Source: Conoideocrella luteorostrata
Taxonomy: Eukaryota > Ascomycota > Sordariomycetes > Hypocreales > Clavicipitaceae
Length of the DNA: 64,000 nt
Assembly: GCA_032433595.1 (NCBI GenBank)
Contig: JASWJB010000109.1
Location: 56,812 to 120,811, forward strand
Direction: 5' to 3'
The notes beneath the pieces are model-generated. The model saw nothing but the letters and a program-made list of their open reading frames with translations, made no database searches and was not told the DNA's origin. Of the stretch, positions 12,336-23,131 are shown piece after piece (the first letter of the stretch is position 1; every line of letters starts with the position of its first letter). The position numbers and the translations under genes are program-made.

Positions 12336-13051
12336 TGGTGCAGAAGTTCGATGAAAGTGGTCGCTTGAATTTGGCCCTCTGCTTCCTCGCGTCTCCTCCC
12401 TTGCTGCTCAAAGAGCCTCCCGTAATCCACAGAATCGTTGCCAGACAATATTGAAAGAAATCGCGGGCTAAGTGCAGGCGTGGTGGTGTTGCAAATAATG
12501 GAAAAAATTGTACTCCGAAGCTAGCCAAAGTTAGATTAATGGGAATAATACTCCGTACTCCGTACAGAGTAGTTAGTTCCATAACCTTGTGCGCGCGTGT
12601 GGGGATCACTATCTCTTTGGCGACCGTAAGGCTCACTTTTCGTACCGGACAGGGAGTCGTAGCCAATTATGAGCAGCGTCTTAAAGAGTACCTATGCTGT
12701 CCGCTAATTTATACCATAATAGAAGTCCCAGCAAGCTTATGTGTTACGAAGAGATACACTGCACGTCCCACAGTCCTAACAGCTCTGCCCCGAAGAACGG
12801 TACGGAATATCTTAGTGTGGCAGATATCAGAGCACCATCAAAGGTCACTTTAGGTCACCCATAGTGACAGGGGTGTCTGTCGGTTACGGCCTAAGAGGTG
12901 AGCCTTACGGTCACCAAAGAGATAGTTACGGTCCACAATCTATTAACACCTAACTGCTCTAATTGCATGTGCACATCTGCATCGTAAGGGATCTCTAGTA
13001 GATAAATAGAAATAAGGAGAGATGTCTAGTACAAACAGAGAGAAGTACCGC
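12336..13051. other. Intergenic, holds an inverted-repeat element
   Basis: No gene seen. It contains stacked tactccgta motifs at about 12546-12567 and the inverted-repeat element listed at 12603-12933. Confidence 0.4.
12603..12933. mobile_element. Element with about 30-bp inverted ends (MITE-like)
   Basis: The left end reads actatctctttggcgaccg then taaggctcac, and the right end is its near-perfect reverse complement (gtgagccttacggtcacc then aaagagatagt) near 12898-12932. The interior of about 260 bp has no coding content. A matching end fragment (ttaccgtcaccaaagagat) occurs near 46610, so the ends belong to a dispersed family. I could not define a target duplication by eye. Confidence 0.55.
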
Positions 13052-13249
13052 CTAGTGGCGAGCGCAGATCTTTGCCGAGCAATTTACCTTCTCGGCCTGC
13101 TTGACGAACTCGTGGAGACCTCTACCCATTGCTAGATTGATCGTTGATCGCCGCAGCTCTCGTCCGATGGTATGTGGAGGGATCTTTTTGCAATATAAGA
13201 GATGTTTAGGCTCTTTGGGGTGCCCACATAGGCGGGTCAGCCGTGCCAT
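13052..13249 (-). pseudogene. Possible LINE C-terminal tail relic
   Basis: A 65-codon open frame with CGHPKEPKHLLYCKKI, then a conserved-looking run RSTINLAMGRGLHEF and VKQAEKVN. The C-x6-H-x3-C arrangement and following residues resemble the cysteine/histidine tail at the end of fungal non-LTR retrotransposon ORF2 proteins. No reverse transcriptase is attached, so at best this is a truncated fossil. It could instead be an unrelated short ORF. Confidence 0.35.
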
Positions 13250-14079
13250 TACGCGGAAGTCTTCATGATACGATCGAGCTGCCGGCGGGTGGGTGGCTCA
13301 AGGGTTGATCGACGGGAGCCCACCATTTGTTGAGCTTTTGCGGCAAGGCGTATGTGTTCCTGGTTGGGCACCGATGGCTTGTTGGCATCTTGCTAGTTAC
13401 CGTCTGACGTAAAGAATTGCTACAACCAGACTAGTTATACCCGTGTCCCTTCTTTTGATGCGATCCGTGCCATACCGAACTCCGAGCGGGTGAAAGCACG
13501 ATCGATCCCGTAGGGCTGCCACCATTGACAACTTCTTGCTGCTCCTGAAACTTCACGGCGGGGGACAGACAGCTCGCTTCTCGATAAGCGTGACCGTGGG
13601 CAGCGTGGAGAAGCTTTTTTTTTTTTTTTTTTTCCCTGCTGGAGGCTGCGGTCGTCGCCTTGTGGGCAAGGGCAGCTGACAGATAAACACTGAATTGGAC
13701 TGAAATGGACCAGCCAATCCCATGAGGGGCGACCGGTCGCACGGAAAACACGAAACGGAGCTAGAATCTGCGAAATCTACAGCATTTACTCGCCTTCCCC
13801 GCCCTCTACACAACACAATACGTCGATGTTGTGAGGTCAGAACGTCACGGCTAGTCATCGTCCATCACATGTGTTAAACCACTTGTCCTTCCTTTGTTCG
13901 TTTGTTTGACTACGCAGACCTTTGCCCAATATTGCAAAACCCTTTCTCGGCTCAACCCCAACGGCTCTGCGGCATCTACGTACCGAACATGGTGGAAATA
14001 TTCGCAAAACTCGCTCAGCAAGGCTTGCTTGAAGCAAATATGGGCAAATTTATAGCCCGCGGCCTATTACGGGGCAACA
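13250..14079. other. Intergenic, no gene seen
   Basis: It contains a run of about 18 T at 13616-13633. A block at about 13725-13830 (ggtcgcacggaaaacac, then gaatctgcgaaatctac) recurs in part near 24310-24343 and 26760-26830, so it belongs to a dispersed repeat. No ORF is credible. Confidence 0.45.
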
Positions 14080-14175
14080 ATAGCCTACATCACGAGAGGC
14101 ATCACAGGCATCGGTCGCGCCGTTACGCTGGAACACCTGCGACAAGGCGCCAACGTCGCCGTCAACCACCTATAA
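14080..14175 (+). pseudogene. Short-chain dehydrogenase N-terminal fragment
   Basis: One frame encodes the start of an SDR Rossmann fold: a beta strand, then TRGITGIGRAVTLEHLRQG and NVAVNHL, followed by a stop. The TG-x3-G-I-G cofactor-binding signature of SDRs is recognisable, but its first Gly is replaced (TRGITGIG where TGGTTGIG is usual). I could not follow the rest of the enzyme (YxxxK active site) downstream, so this is a relic or a strongly interrupted gene. Confidence 0.5.
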
Positions 14176-16058
14176 ATCTCCCTCAAGATACTCCGTACAG
14201 GGTTGATGAAGGGCCGGCGGCCGGTTGAAAGCTGCGACTCACTTAAAAAAAAAGGCAAGGAACATCCGATCGCCCTGCAGGTGAGCTGCTCGAAATAGCA
14301 GGCGACGTTACAGACCCCCAGAGACGGGCGAGGATCTCGTTGCGGCCGCCGTCGGAGCATGATCCAATCAGAAACGAGACTCCATGTGCCCCCCCATCCA
14401 ATTGTTGGAATTGGCCACAGCATTGGCGGTACTCAACTGTAAAAGCACACTGCACTGATCCGTGAAGTTGCCGCCGCTAACCTTGCAGATAGGTTCCTCT
14501 TGTCTACGAACCATCCGCGCCTTTTTTGAGGTCGCTGGTGCCTCTCGGTGCCGTTATTTAACAGCCAAATGGGAGTATTCCCCTGGCAATTACATACACA
14601 CGGCGTCGAGACATCTGGCCTTCTCGAGAGGCAGCGGCGCCGAGATTCAGAGGAGGCAAGTTCTTCAAGTCATGGAATCCCCACTTGGGCATTCAAACTT
14701 AACTGATATGATATGATAAGTTCAGCTTTCTTCACCTGCCAACTTCCCGATTCGATCGACTCAACGTCCAATACCACTCTGCCGTCAGCTTTTCAGGGTT
14801 CGGCATTGAATCAGCTCGTACCGATGCCGTGCTTGTTGCTCGCAGGCCTCAGCCAAGAACCCCAAGCACACACGGAGAGTCGAAGGCGACCTGTAAACGT
14901 GACTCCAAATCCATCGCCGCCTGATAGCACCATTTTACAAAGTCCGCCAGTCTCTCCAGTCTCCGAAAACCAACGGCGAGGCCTTCCGCGACGAAGGAGC
15001 CGATATTTCCAACGCCGACCGATACAAGCCCCACCTTTGAGCACAGCAAAAAAGAGATCTTTGGATCCGATGCTAAGGTGGCAAAATTTACCTTCTGAGG
15101 CAGAAGCAGCATTTATTATCTGCCATTTTCAGTGCTCGGGGGGGAGCGCCGTTGCGTGCTCGTTCTCTTAGCTGGTAGTCTTGGTAGCCAGCGAGTTGCA
15201 AGCCGAGCTTACTCGACCTCCAGCGTCGGCAGCGGTCTAAGCTGTTCGCCTGGCAGCTCTTCGATCCTACAAACCTCATCTCGAGGGTCTCGTGGAAGAG
15301 CCGTCAAGCGCATGCCTCGAGCAAAGGGGGAAATGCACAGAGAAGGTGTTTTCATGCACGTTTTGTTGAGACTCGTTCAAGAGCAAGTATGATTGGGTAC
15401 GGCATGAAAGATCACTTCATCTGAACCTTGAAGGCTAATGATGTACTTTATATGGTAGGACAACTGTGTCTCCGGATACCGGGAGAAGTCACTGCGCTTA
15501 CTGCAGCCAACTTGACCCGACACCCGATCCTCCCGACAGTCATAATCACGGGAGCTGCCAGACTGAGAAACAGCTTCACGTCTTCAGTCGCAAAGTCCAT
15601 GTAGCTCAACGCCTCAGGCTTCTCCATCACGTTCAAACTCTACTCATTATAGACTATCGGAAAGTAGAAGGGGCCACAGGTGACATCGAGGTGCGGATTT
15701 TGCAGTGCCCGTCTGAGGACCTGGCAAAAGCGTGTCGACCATCTCGCAAAGCATTTTCGCGAGGGAGCAGCCATAGCAGGAAAAAAAAAAGAAGGGAGAG
15801 CACTGCTTTGAACCTTTTATCGCAGCTCAGCTCAACCACCCTATTACCCCCCTACCTCATTGGTTCCGAATTAAAGGCTCTGTCTGTTCCTTTCTCTGCC
15901 ATACATCCAGACACAGAAGACCATCTTTCAATTACATGCGAATAACTTCAAATTACAGGGTTCGGCGATACCTTTAACACAAATATCTAATATCCAGGGA
16001 TTCTGGCGGTGAGGCCTGGCTGACTCAATCGCCTAGCTAATTTGCAGTGGAACCCGAC
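14176..16058. other. Relic-rich intergenic, no gene assigned
   Basis: Several ORFs of 60-160 codons overlap on both strands, but none shows a domain I can name. The stretch 14850-15110 on the minus strand and 15450-15640 on the minus strand have the best composition and may be further pieces of broken genes. A run of ten A occurs at 15781-15790. Confidence 0.35.
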
Positions 16059-17198
16059 ATGGCCGTTCACACAGACAAGCCACACGAGGTGATGCTGAAT
16101 ACTCGCGCCTTTTATTTATACCTCGTCCTCCTCAACCAAAATTTTATTCTCTGTAGCATCCAACATTCGTAGCAACCTACCACGCAAATATTTCTGCGCT
16201 ATCTCAGTACCAGATACGGAGGTTTTTTGAGGAGAACGATTCCGTCACTCAGCTGCAATGCAACGCAGAAGCCCAACGAGTAACGAGCCAGCCTGTCACC
16301 GCAACAGCATGCCAAGGAGGAACCAGTTACACCGTTGAAGGTGGGGAAGTTGTTGTCCAGTTCCGCGTTCCAATTTCCACTCTGGACATGGACCTGCTCC
16401 AAAGCATCGAACAAGCCTATTGCGGCTTCGCGCCACATCACAAGTACCAAGGCAAGCTTGGCCAGGTCAGCGTCTATGTGATGAACAACATAGGGGGGAC
16501 CTACATGTACCTGGCCCGAGCCGAGCTACAGAGCAACAACTACTGCCTCCTGCAATTGACCATAGACGACTACGCAAGGCTTGCCAACCCCTCCCCTCCT
16601 TTCTAAGCCAGAGAAAAGGTCAATTAACTTTGGCTAGGGCAGATTCTTCGCTCGGCGTATCATAACACGCCCGTCGAGATGACGCGGCCAGATCCCGCCC
16701 AACTTTGACAAGTACTTGTCACAACTCCAGCAGCTGCGCGAGGGACTTCCTAAGCGCTTTCGCTCGAAGCTTGACGAGATCATCCCCCAGCTCCCGGACC
16801 TCTTCACGGAGGGTTGGCCGCTCGTACCCAACCACACCGACCTCCTCGAGAACAACATCCACGTGGATAAAGCCACGGGCAGGATCGTGGGCATCTGCGA
16901 CTGGGGAGGCGCCGAGGTTGGTCCGTTTGGCATGTCATTAGGGGGGCTCGAGATCATGCTTGGAACCCTAACCACAACTGGGGACTTTTGGCGTTACCAC
17001 CCTAATCACCAGGAGCTCCGAGATCATTTTTGGACCCTGTTCTATCACTACCTGGGAGGCGCGTCTGACAAGCAGAAGCGGCGCATAGAGGCTGCAAGAC
17101 TGATTGGCCTCTTCCTGGCCAATGGCTTCCAGCAGGGTAGGCCGGCCACGGAGGAGAGTGAGGACTTGCGTTTTCTTGGGGCGATCGTTCTCAAATGA
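16059..17198 (+). pseudogene. APH-family kinase, broken in the middle
   Basis: A fungal aminoglycoside-phosphotransferase-like (protein-kinase-fold) gene; natural substrates of these fungal proteins are mostly unknown. Exon 1 is 16059-16088, then intron 16089-16156 (GT-AG), exon 2 16157-16573 and a GC-AG intron 16574-16637. The N-lobe is readable (GGEVVVQFRVPISTLDMDLL). The C-lobe (16716-17198) keeps the catalytic loop PNHTDLLENNI and the metal-binding IVGICDWGGAE. Between about 16650 and 16715 the reading frame changes twice (RFFA in one frame, HNTPVEMTRPDPAQL in the next, FDKYLSQLQQL in the third), so no single frame encodes the protein. Either the gene is dead or two small indels are assembly errors. 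Apart from the break the length is normal for the family. Confidence 0.75.
16574..16637 (+). other. GC-AG intron in the APH gene
   Basis: The exon ends at TAC, the intron starts GCAAGG, holds ttaac as a branch-like site and ends gctag. The split joins ...TIDDY to GRFFA in phase, matching the APH family sequence across this point. No GT donor gives the same join. Confidence 0.6.
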
Positions 17199-17384
17199 TA
17201 TTTCGCATATCTTACTACATCCAACTCGATACAAAGTACGGAATACAGTATTGATCGCGATATAACCGATGGCTCGAATCCTTGTGTGTGTGGTATGCGA
17301 GTGGACGGCTGTGATCTTACTTGGTTTACTTGTTTACCTCGCATACTCTCCACTCACAACCAGAACCGCCGTCCACCCACCAAA

Positions 17385-18310
17385 ATGGCCACCGCCGTTT
17401 TCGCCACCGTAACCCATCCTTGGGAGATGGAAGGTGCCTCTGATTCTACTACCATCCCAGACATTGGCCGACCTCTTGGGGAGACGGACTTGGTCCTCGG
17501 CTCCAACACGTGAGTTTCAACACCACCTACAATAGCCACCACACTTCAAAACATATGCTAACCCGAATGCCTGTCTCGTCTAGGTACCATGGCCTCACCC
17601 CCATCGAGAAGCAGGTGAGGCTTCAGGGCTCTCACACCGAGTACATCAAGGACCTGCTCACCCTCATCAACAAACATGGCTTGGGCGACCTCTTTGGTGT
17701 TCACTCGCTTCATCGCCACGACGCGGTCGCTGAGAAGACGATTTGCCTTGACGCTGCCGCGCCTGGCATCGACGGCATAAACTGGACCAGGGCCACACCC
17801 ATCGACAGCGAGCTTCTCGCTCAGGACAAGATTCACGCCACCTTCAAGGTCCAGGGCAGCACCTTAATTCCATTCGAGTTCGCCGAGGGCCCCTCGCCCC
17901 TCAAGGGACAGAACATTCCCCCGCAGTTCATCTTCAAAGTCGCCAAGTATCTCTCCGAGCACGATCTGACTGACCTCATCTCCATTGAGGTCAAAGATTT
18001 CACCAAGGCATGTGCCGGGGACGACAAGCGCTCGTCCGAGCTGGATGTGGTTTGGGGCACCACCGAGGCTCTCACCGTCGTCCTGCCCTTCGATCGAATG
18101 GTCAAGGGAGTCACGAACCCGGTCCCCATGGGCTGGAACCCCCAGGGCTACAATCCGGAGAGCGACTCCGATGGGCCTGGCCCAGGTGAGCATTGGAACG
18201 AGTCCACGAAGTCTGATGGCACGAAGACCCACGTCGACAGGGATGAGCCCATCAGCCCCGAGCTTCTCTATGACTCCCTTGTGAACCAGGGATACGTCAT
18301 CAAGGCCTGA
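17385..18310 (+). CDS. Conserved-looking protein of unknown function, 283 aa
   Basis: Two exons, 17385-17509 and 17584-18310, with a GT-AG intron of 74 bp that joins GSN-T-YHGLTP in phase. The start is the first ATG in a caaaATGG context. The protein is soluble, without signal peptide or membrane segment. An N-terminal half (GDLFGVHSLHRHDAV, then EKTICLDAAAPGIDGINW) is followed by a compact middle (PPQFIFKVAKYLSEHDL) and an acidic, Gly/Pro-rich C-terminus (PESDSDGPGPGEHW). Codon use is strongly GC3-biased, typical of an intact expressed gene and unlike its decayed neighbours. I recognise no domain and give no function. It follows the APH relic in the same orientation. Confidence 0.75.
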
Positions 18311-19028
18311 TTGCTTCGATTTGCACAAGGAGGATCATCAGTGTTTCGACGGAGGAGTTTTTCATGGCAACAGATTGGTACACGTATACAAGCCCATGGA
18401 CAAGAATTGATGAATGTACGTGCAATCAGCACGCGGAAGCAAGTTGTCATCATCTCCTCTCTCACTCTAGGTAGCAAGCCAGGTAGTAGTCATGACCACA
18501 TAGAAATGCACTTGTTTGCATATCTGAGAACTTCCTTCCTGTCGTGCGTAACTTGCTCCGCCTTGTGACGCGTTTTTGCACCTCGTGGCTCTCCAATTTT
18601 GGGCGCTGTCATTTGGCTTTGAACTGTTGTTTGACTTTTGACCGTATCTAGAGTCCAACCGTCCGGGTGGTTTGGGGCATGGCATTTGTGAGGCTGGATG
18701 TTCACCCTCGAAGGTCATTCAGCCATTGTACATGCTCGGTGCAATGTGCCGCAGCCCCTGCATATACGCATGTTGGCTGACGAGGACAGAAAAAGCCTCC
18801 TGCTGCGCAACAGCCATCAAAACCTCAATCGGCCAAGCATGGTCGCTAATATTAAACAAAGAACGTAGCAAACTGGCGGCACGAAGATTTGCCATGGCGC
18901 TTAGGTCGGTATCCCGGCCGGCGCTTGCCAATCAGGTTCCGTATCATCCACGTCACGAGCAACACTTATCCAAGTTGCGAATATGGCCAGGAGTCGCATA
19001 ACCCCGTCTTCATGTAGGGGGCTCTTTA
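18311..19028. other. Intergenic, no gene seen
   Basis: Short ORFs occur on both strands, none protein-like. It probably holds the 3' end of the upstream gene and the lost 5' part of the FHA relic. Confidence 0.4.
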
Positions 19029-19820
19029 TGTCTCATTTCTTTGAGCGTACACAGGACTCCTATCTCTGTCCTACTCGACACTCATGACATCTCGGCAAAT
19101 CGCCTTGATCTAATGGATGAACTTGACTGTGACGATGTTATTCTATGGTTGTTGCCGTACAAGAGCCGGGGTTTCGACGGCGCTGCCTTTGCGACCTCTA
19201 TGCCTCAGAACAAGTCGCGGTTTGTCGCAGCTCGCCCCGACGTGCCAAAGTAACGCGACATTCCTCGAGAGGAACGAGGTGGAACGAAGCTCCGAGTGGA
19301 ATACGGGCTCCTCAAGAATACTGATTGCCTCGCGGTGAGGTTCAGTTATGGTGCTAGGACTTCTGTCGGCGTGGTAGGCGGTTGCGTCGCGAACGCAGAC
19401 TTGTCTTTCCAGGACATACCAGGCATCAGCAAATACCACTTCGCCATCACCATCGACGATCAGGACAGATCGATAGCAAGAGACTTGGGCTCCAGGGGCA
19501 GAACAAAAGTTACCTACAATGAGGAGGAAGGAGAGCGCTTGTCCAACTTCGACTGGCCGCCGGAAGGTCCCAGCATTGCAAATGGCAAACCACCAATTCT
19601 CACCCTCACAGACCTTGTTCCGGCGCGTCTTATGGAGACTCACATGTCCCTGCAACGCGATACGGCAAAGAGCAAGAAGAGGAAGCAACCTGATGAGAGG
19701 CCCTCCGAGCCACAGTCAAAGAGGACCACACGAAGAGGCGGTGGAAATGCAGTATCAGGCATGCCTCATCCTCGTCGGAACACTCGTCGGAGTACGCGCC
19801 ATACCAGCGTGAAAGACTGA
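19029..19820 (+). pseudogene. FHA-domain protein relic with in-frame stop
   Basis: A phosphothreonine-binding FHA domain is recognisable: VGVVGGCVANADLSF, then IPGISKYHFAITIDD and IARDLGSRGRTKVTYN, which match the conserved G-x-S...N/D-I, S-x-x-H and D-L-x-S-x-x-G-T blocks. Upstream residues (DELDCDDVILWLLPYK) are in the same frame, separated by a TAA at 19251-19253 that interrupts an otherwise continuous reading (RPDVPK-stop-RDIPREERGG). The start region also looks shifted. The C-terminus is basic (KSKKRKQP, RRNTRRSTRH). Many fungal FHA proteins of this type carry a kinase domain next; none is present here. CAA-to-TAA is the change RIP makes. Confidence 0.6.
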
Positions 19821-20279
19821 GCACGCCTGGAACTGTCCGTCTGTGCTCATTTGTCACAAAGCACGTCCGATCATCTGGGGGAGTTTGGGTAATAGCCGAG
19901 GTTGGTTTGTCTTCGGACGGTCGATACCAAGTCAGCGAGAGGATTCAGGGGTATCAAATATATTAGCATTACATACGTCCTATCTAACTGTACATGCCAA
20001 CTGAGCCATTGCAGCTTGCCGGGTTCCTTTTCCACGTCCCTGGCACACGGCGATGTCGGCCGAGACATCATCAGCACGCAGCGAGGACGGGAAAGGCATT
20101 AGTATATGGTAAATGCGGGTAAGGCATCATGGAGGGAATCTGCCCTTCTCAAGCCATCATTTCTCCGCCGAAGAAATTTCCTTGGGTCTGAGCCATCATG
20201 CCCCCGCCGCAGAAGCTTCCTTAGGCCTGGGCCGGCCAGGTGGGAACCGAGAACTGCGACAGCGGCTCAAACTGTGGCC
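19821..20279. other. Intergenic, no gene seen
   Basis: No protein-like ORF. The region 20130-20260 repeats the sense of a short direct duplication (aagccatcatttctccgccg / gagccatcatgcccccgccg). Confidence 0.35.
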
Positions 20280-21600
20280 AGACCACCATGCCTATCGTGT
20301 CCATCGTGTCAATCGCTTAACACTCTGGAGGCACGACGTCCAGCATCTGCGTGGCACAGTCTCCACCGCGCGGTCTTGCGCCTGGCCGACACCCTCGCCG
20401 TGGAAAGACTCGGTGGGAGTCGCAGGCGACTCAACACTCCACACAACCAGGTCAGGCTCTTTGCTCCTCTTCCTCCTACCACCAGCGGGAGAAGACTTTC
20501 GCGAACGAGCCGTCTTCCCTCCCAAGCCTCGGAGTTTGATGTGGTGCACCGTCAGTTGGTGGTCGTTGTAATGGTCCATGCTCCAGAACTTGCCGACCAT
20601 CTTGCTGCACTTTGGGTGAGCACACTTGAGGAGGCTCTGGGCTAGGCGTTGGGTCAAGGTTGGAAGATGGTGGCTGTCGAAGTGGTCGTTCCTGCTTGAA
20701 GCGCGAGTTTAGCAGAAGGTGTGGTCCTCGTATAGTAGTTGCTCGTCACCGATGCACTCTGTGCACTGGAATTTGTGCATGCGGCAGGGGAAGGGATCGT
20801 TCGGTATGGCTGCATTGTGGACTGCAGGCTTGGTGGTGGTGGTAGTGGTGGTGCTGCTGCTGCTGCTGTTGTTGTTGTTGGTAGGGACGGCGTCCATGTC
20901 GATGATGTCGCGCTTGACTGTCTCTCGCTTCGACATAAGAGCTAACATGCACTCCGAGAACTAAAGTGAGCTCGTCGTCACTCAGGTACTCTGGCTCTTT
21001 GCACACTAGCTGTGCAAGCGATAGCCATGGCCGAAGTATCGCGGCCCGTCTCCGGGTGGCGGACAATCATCAAATTGACTCTTCATTGCACAAGGCTTTC
21101 GGACGCCCACGATCAAGTTGTTCTCGGATCAGGAGGTTCTCCAACTGCCTTTCGGAATCAGAAAGCGTCTCAGAAGAGTCTTCCGGAGATACCCCAAAAT
21201 GATCATCGGCAAAGAGTTCGTCCCAGGTGCCATCCTCCGGTCGCTTCCTCTCGTTGTCCACGATCTCGGCCGGCCGGCAGCCTGTGAAGGCAAGAATGTC
21301 GTACATGGCGCTTAGTCGTACACGGCAATCCTCGTGCGGAAGAATGCCTGAATCATAGGCGATGTTGAAGGTCTGGAGGGCGAGCAAATCCCCAGAATCA
21401 CCCACTTGCTTTCCTACCATGTTGGGCGGCTGAAGGTTGAACTTGTGGGCCAGGTACGAACGGTGATACCTTGCGAAGACATCAGTCAGGAATATTCCTG
21501 AAAGGGCAGCTTCTCGGTTGAATGTCTCGAGGAAGCGGGCATAGTGGGCGGTCCCGTACTCTGCGGTGACCCTTCAGGTTATCAAGCGCCGCCTTAGGCA
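20280..21600 (-). pseudogene. DUF3435 (FluG-like) recombinase relic, internally deleted
   Basis: DUF3435 proteins are tyrosine-recombinase-fold proteins widespread in fungal genomes and related to Starship captains and Cryptons. Reading down the minus strand: FLETFNREAALSGIFLTDVF, then YDILAFTGCRPAEIVDNERK with the family's TG-RPAE core, RGRPKALCNEES, and in the next frame LMIVRHPETGRDTSAMAI. At that point the catalytic half is missing. The sequence jumps to LVCKEPEYLSDDEL, MSKRETVKRDIIDMD, a Gln/Asn/Ser/Thr homopolymer tract encoded by ggt/gct/gtt repeats (20830-20880), FQCTECIGDEQLLYEDHTF and a C2H2-like tail (KCAHPKCSKMVGK...MDHYNDHQLTVHH). Several frame changes and the deletion (my estimate, about 250 residues) make it non-functional. 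Confidence 0.7.
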
Positions 21601-22230
21601 GCCTGGAGGCTCTGGCCCGCAACATGGTGTGAAGAGCTAGAGTGTGAGTCAAGGTCTGCTGAATGCTTCATGATGGCGGCGAGACTAGCTACCCTTAAGT
21701 ATCTTATTTGCATTGTTGCCAAGCATCGTGACGTATCGTTCCCAGTGCTGGCTAGACGAAGCTCCAGGTCCCCTGCGCATTGAAGACGCAGCCAGGGCAC
21801 TCTCTTGGCCCTGGCGAAGGCTGAGAGACCTTGACTGCTTGGTTGAACTGCAAATGCCAAATTTGGTGAATAGTGTTGGCCAGGTGAGAGGCCAGCCGGC
21901 CCGGGCCTGGTGTGGGCGTCCTGTGCGAGCACAAGTCAGGTACGCGGCCATTGTCCCGTCGAGCGCGAAGCCTCCTGTCAAGAGATGATGGAACCCGTCC
22001 ACGGTGCCAGCAAGATTGAGCAGTTGCAACAGCGTCAACTCGACTGAATGTGTAAATATGTACTCCGTAGGGTGACGGAGGGTAGGCTAACAGAACATGC
22101 ACGCCCGAGAACGCGTAACGGAACGCACCAATCGACCATTGCCCTCCCCCCCACACACCACCCCCTGCAACTATCGAGCTGCTTTCCGAGGCATCAGCTT
22201 AAAGGCTAGCCACCAACACGACGCGGCGAC
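21601..22230. other. Possible N-terminal remains of the DUF3435 relic
   Basis: Overlapping minus-strand frames (22038-21685 and 21932-21594) have mixed, partly protein-like composition and lie where the N-terminus would be. I could not align them to the family with confidence. Confidence 0.3.
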
Positions 22231-22279
22231 CTTTGCAGCGGTCGATGTACCCCTCCCAACCCCCTTCTGAAAACCAACA

Positions 22280-22810
22280 TCGGATCATCATGGGTTACCC
22301 ATGGCACGACAGCAGCATCGAAATCGACAGCGCGCCGATGAGCCCTCGCGACCCGACGTCGACCATCCAGCCAAGAGGATCAAGACGAGGAGCGAGATCG
22401 AACGTGAGGCTTGGCAGTCTTGGGAATACCCCCCCCCCCCCTCCCCCCCCCGAATTCTACAACAGATCAAACGAACATCGGACCATGAGCTACTTATGGC
22501 ACAATAGCGGCATCGAAAGCGACAGCGCGCCGACGTTGACTATCCAGCCAAGAAGATCAAGACAAGGAGCGGGAATAAACTTGAGTCTTGGCAGTCTTGG
22601 GAATATCCCCCTAGATTCTACAACAGATCAAACGAACATCGGACCACGAGCTACCTGTAGCCCAATAGCAGCGTCGAAAGCGACAGCGAGCCGACGTCGA
22701 CCATCCAGCCAGGACGGTCAAGACAAGGAGCGAGATCGAACGTGAGGCTTGGCTGTCTTGGGAACACACCTCCCCCACCCCCCGAATTCTACGACAGACT
22801 ATCCCAAGAT
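22280..22810. repeat. Three-copy direct repeat, 160-195 bp unit
   Basis: Each copy holds gacagcgcgccga (third copy gcgagccga), the block accatccagccaag, a gatcaagac-aggagc block, gtcttgggaatacc, a C run and gaattctac-acaga. Copies start near 22326, 22521 and 22682. In the +2 frame the units read PAKRIKTRSEIEREAWQSWE and PEFYDRLSQ, a protein-like string; in the first frame the same copies read as a Ser-rich ORF. It is probably a triplicated exon fragment of a lost gene. Confidence 0.7.
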
Positions 22811-22980
22811 AAGCCTGACTTACAAAGCCCTACAGACGGACCGGTCCGTACGTAGCCTTGGTATCCATCGCCTCTGGTAGCCCCCGCGCCGGCCTTTTCT
22901 CTCTTGTCCCGCACCCCCTCGAGACTCCCAGGCCCGGTTCGCGAGACAAGGCGGTCCGGAACCACGCCATCTTCGAAGGG

Positions 22981-23131
22981 TAAGTGTATACGAGCCCAGC
23001 CTGGAGATTTGTCCTTTAACGCGTCCTTCCAGCTACCCTGCACCCACCAACCGATCGCGAGACACACACCTTCGAGGGGTAAGTTTATACGAGCCCAGCC
23101 TGGAGATTTGTCCTTCAACACATCCTTCCAG
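22981..23131. repeat. Direct repeat pair, 99-bp period
   Basis: About 52 bp starting taagtgtatacgagcccagc and ending ccttccag occur at 22981-23032 and 23080-23131, with four or five differences (for example acgcg versus acaca, a C/G to T/A change). No gene is associated. Confidence 0.75.

Noticed and set aside
14849..15112. Minus-strand ORF as continuation of a real enzyme
   Set aside because: It is on the opposite strand from the SDR fragment and shows no SDR or other motif.
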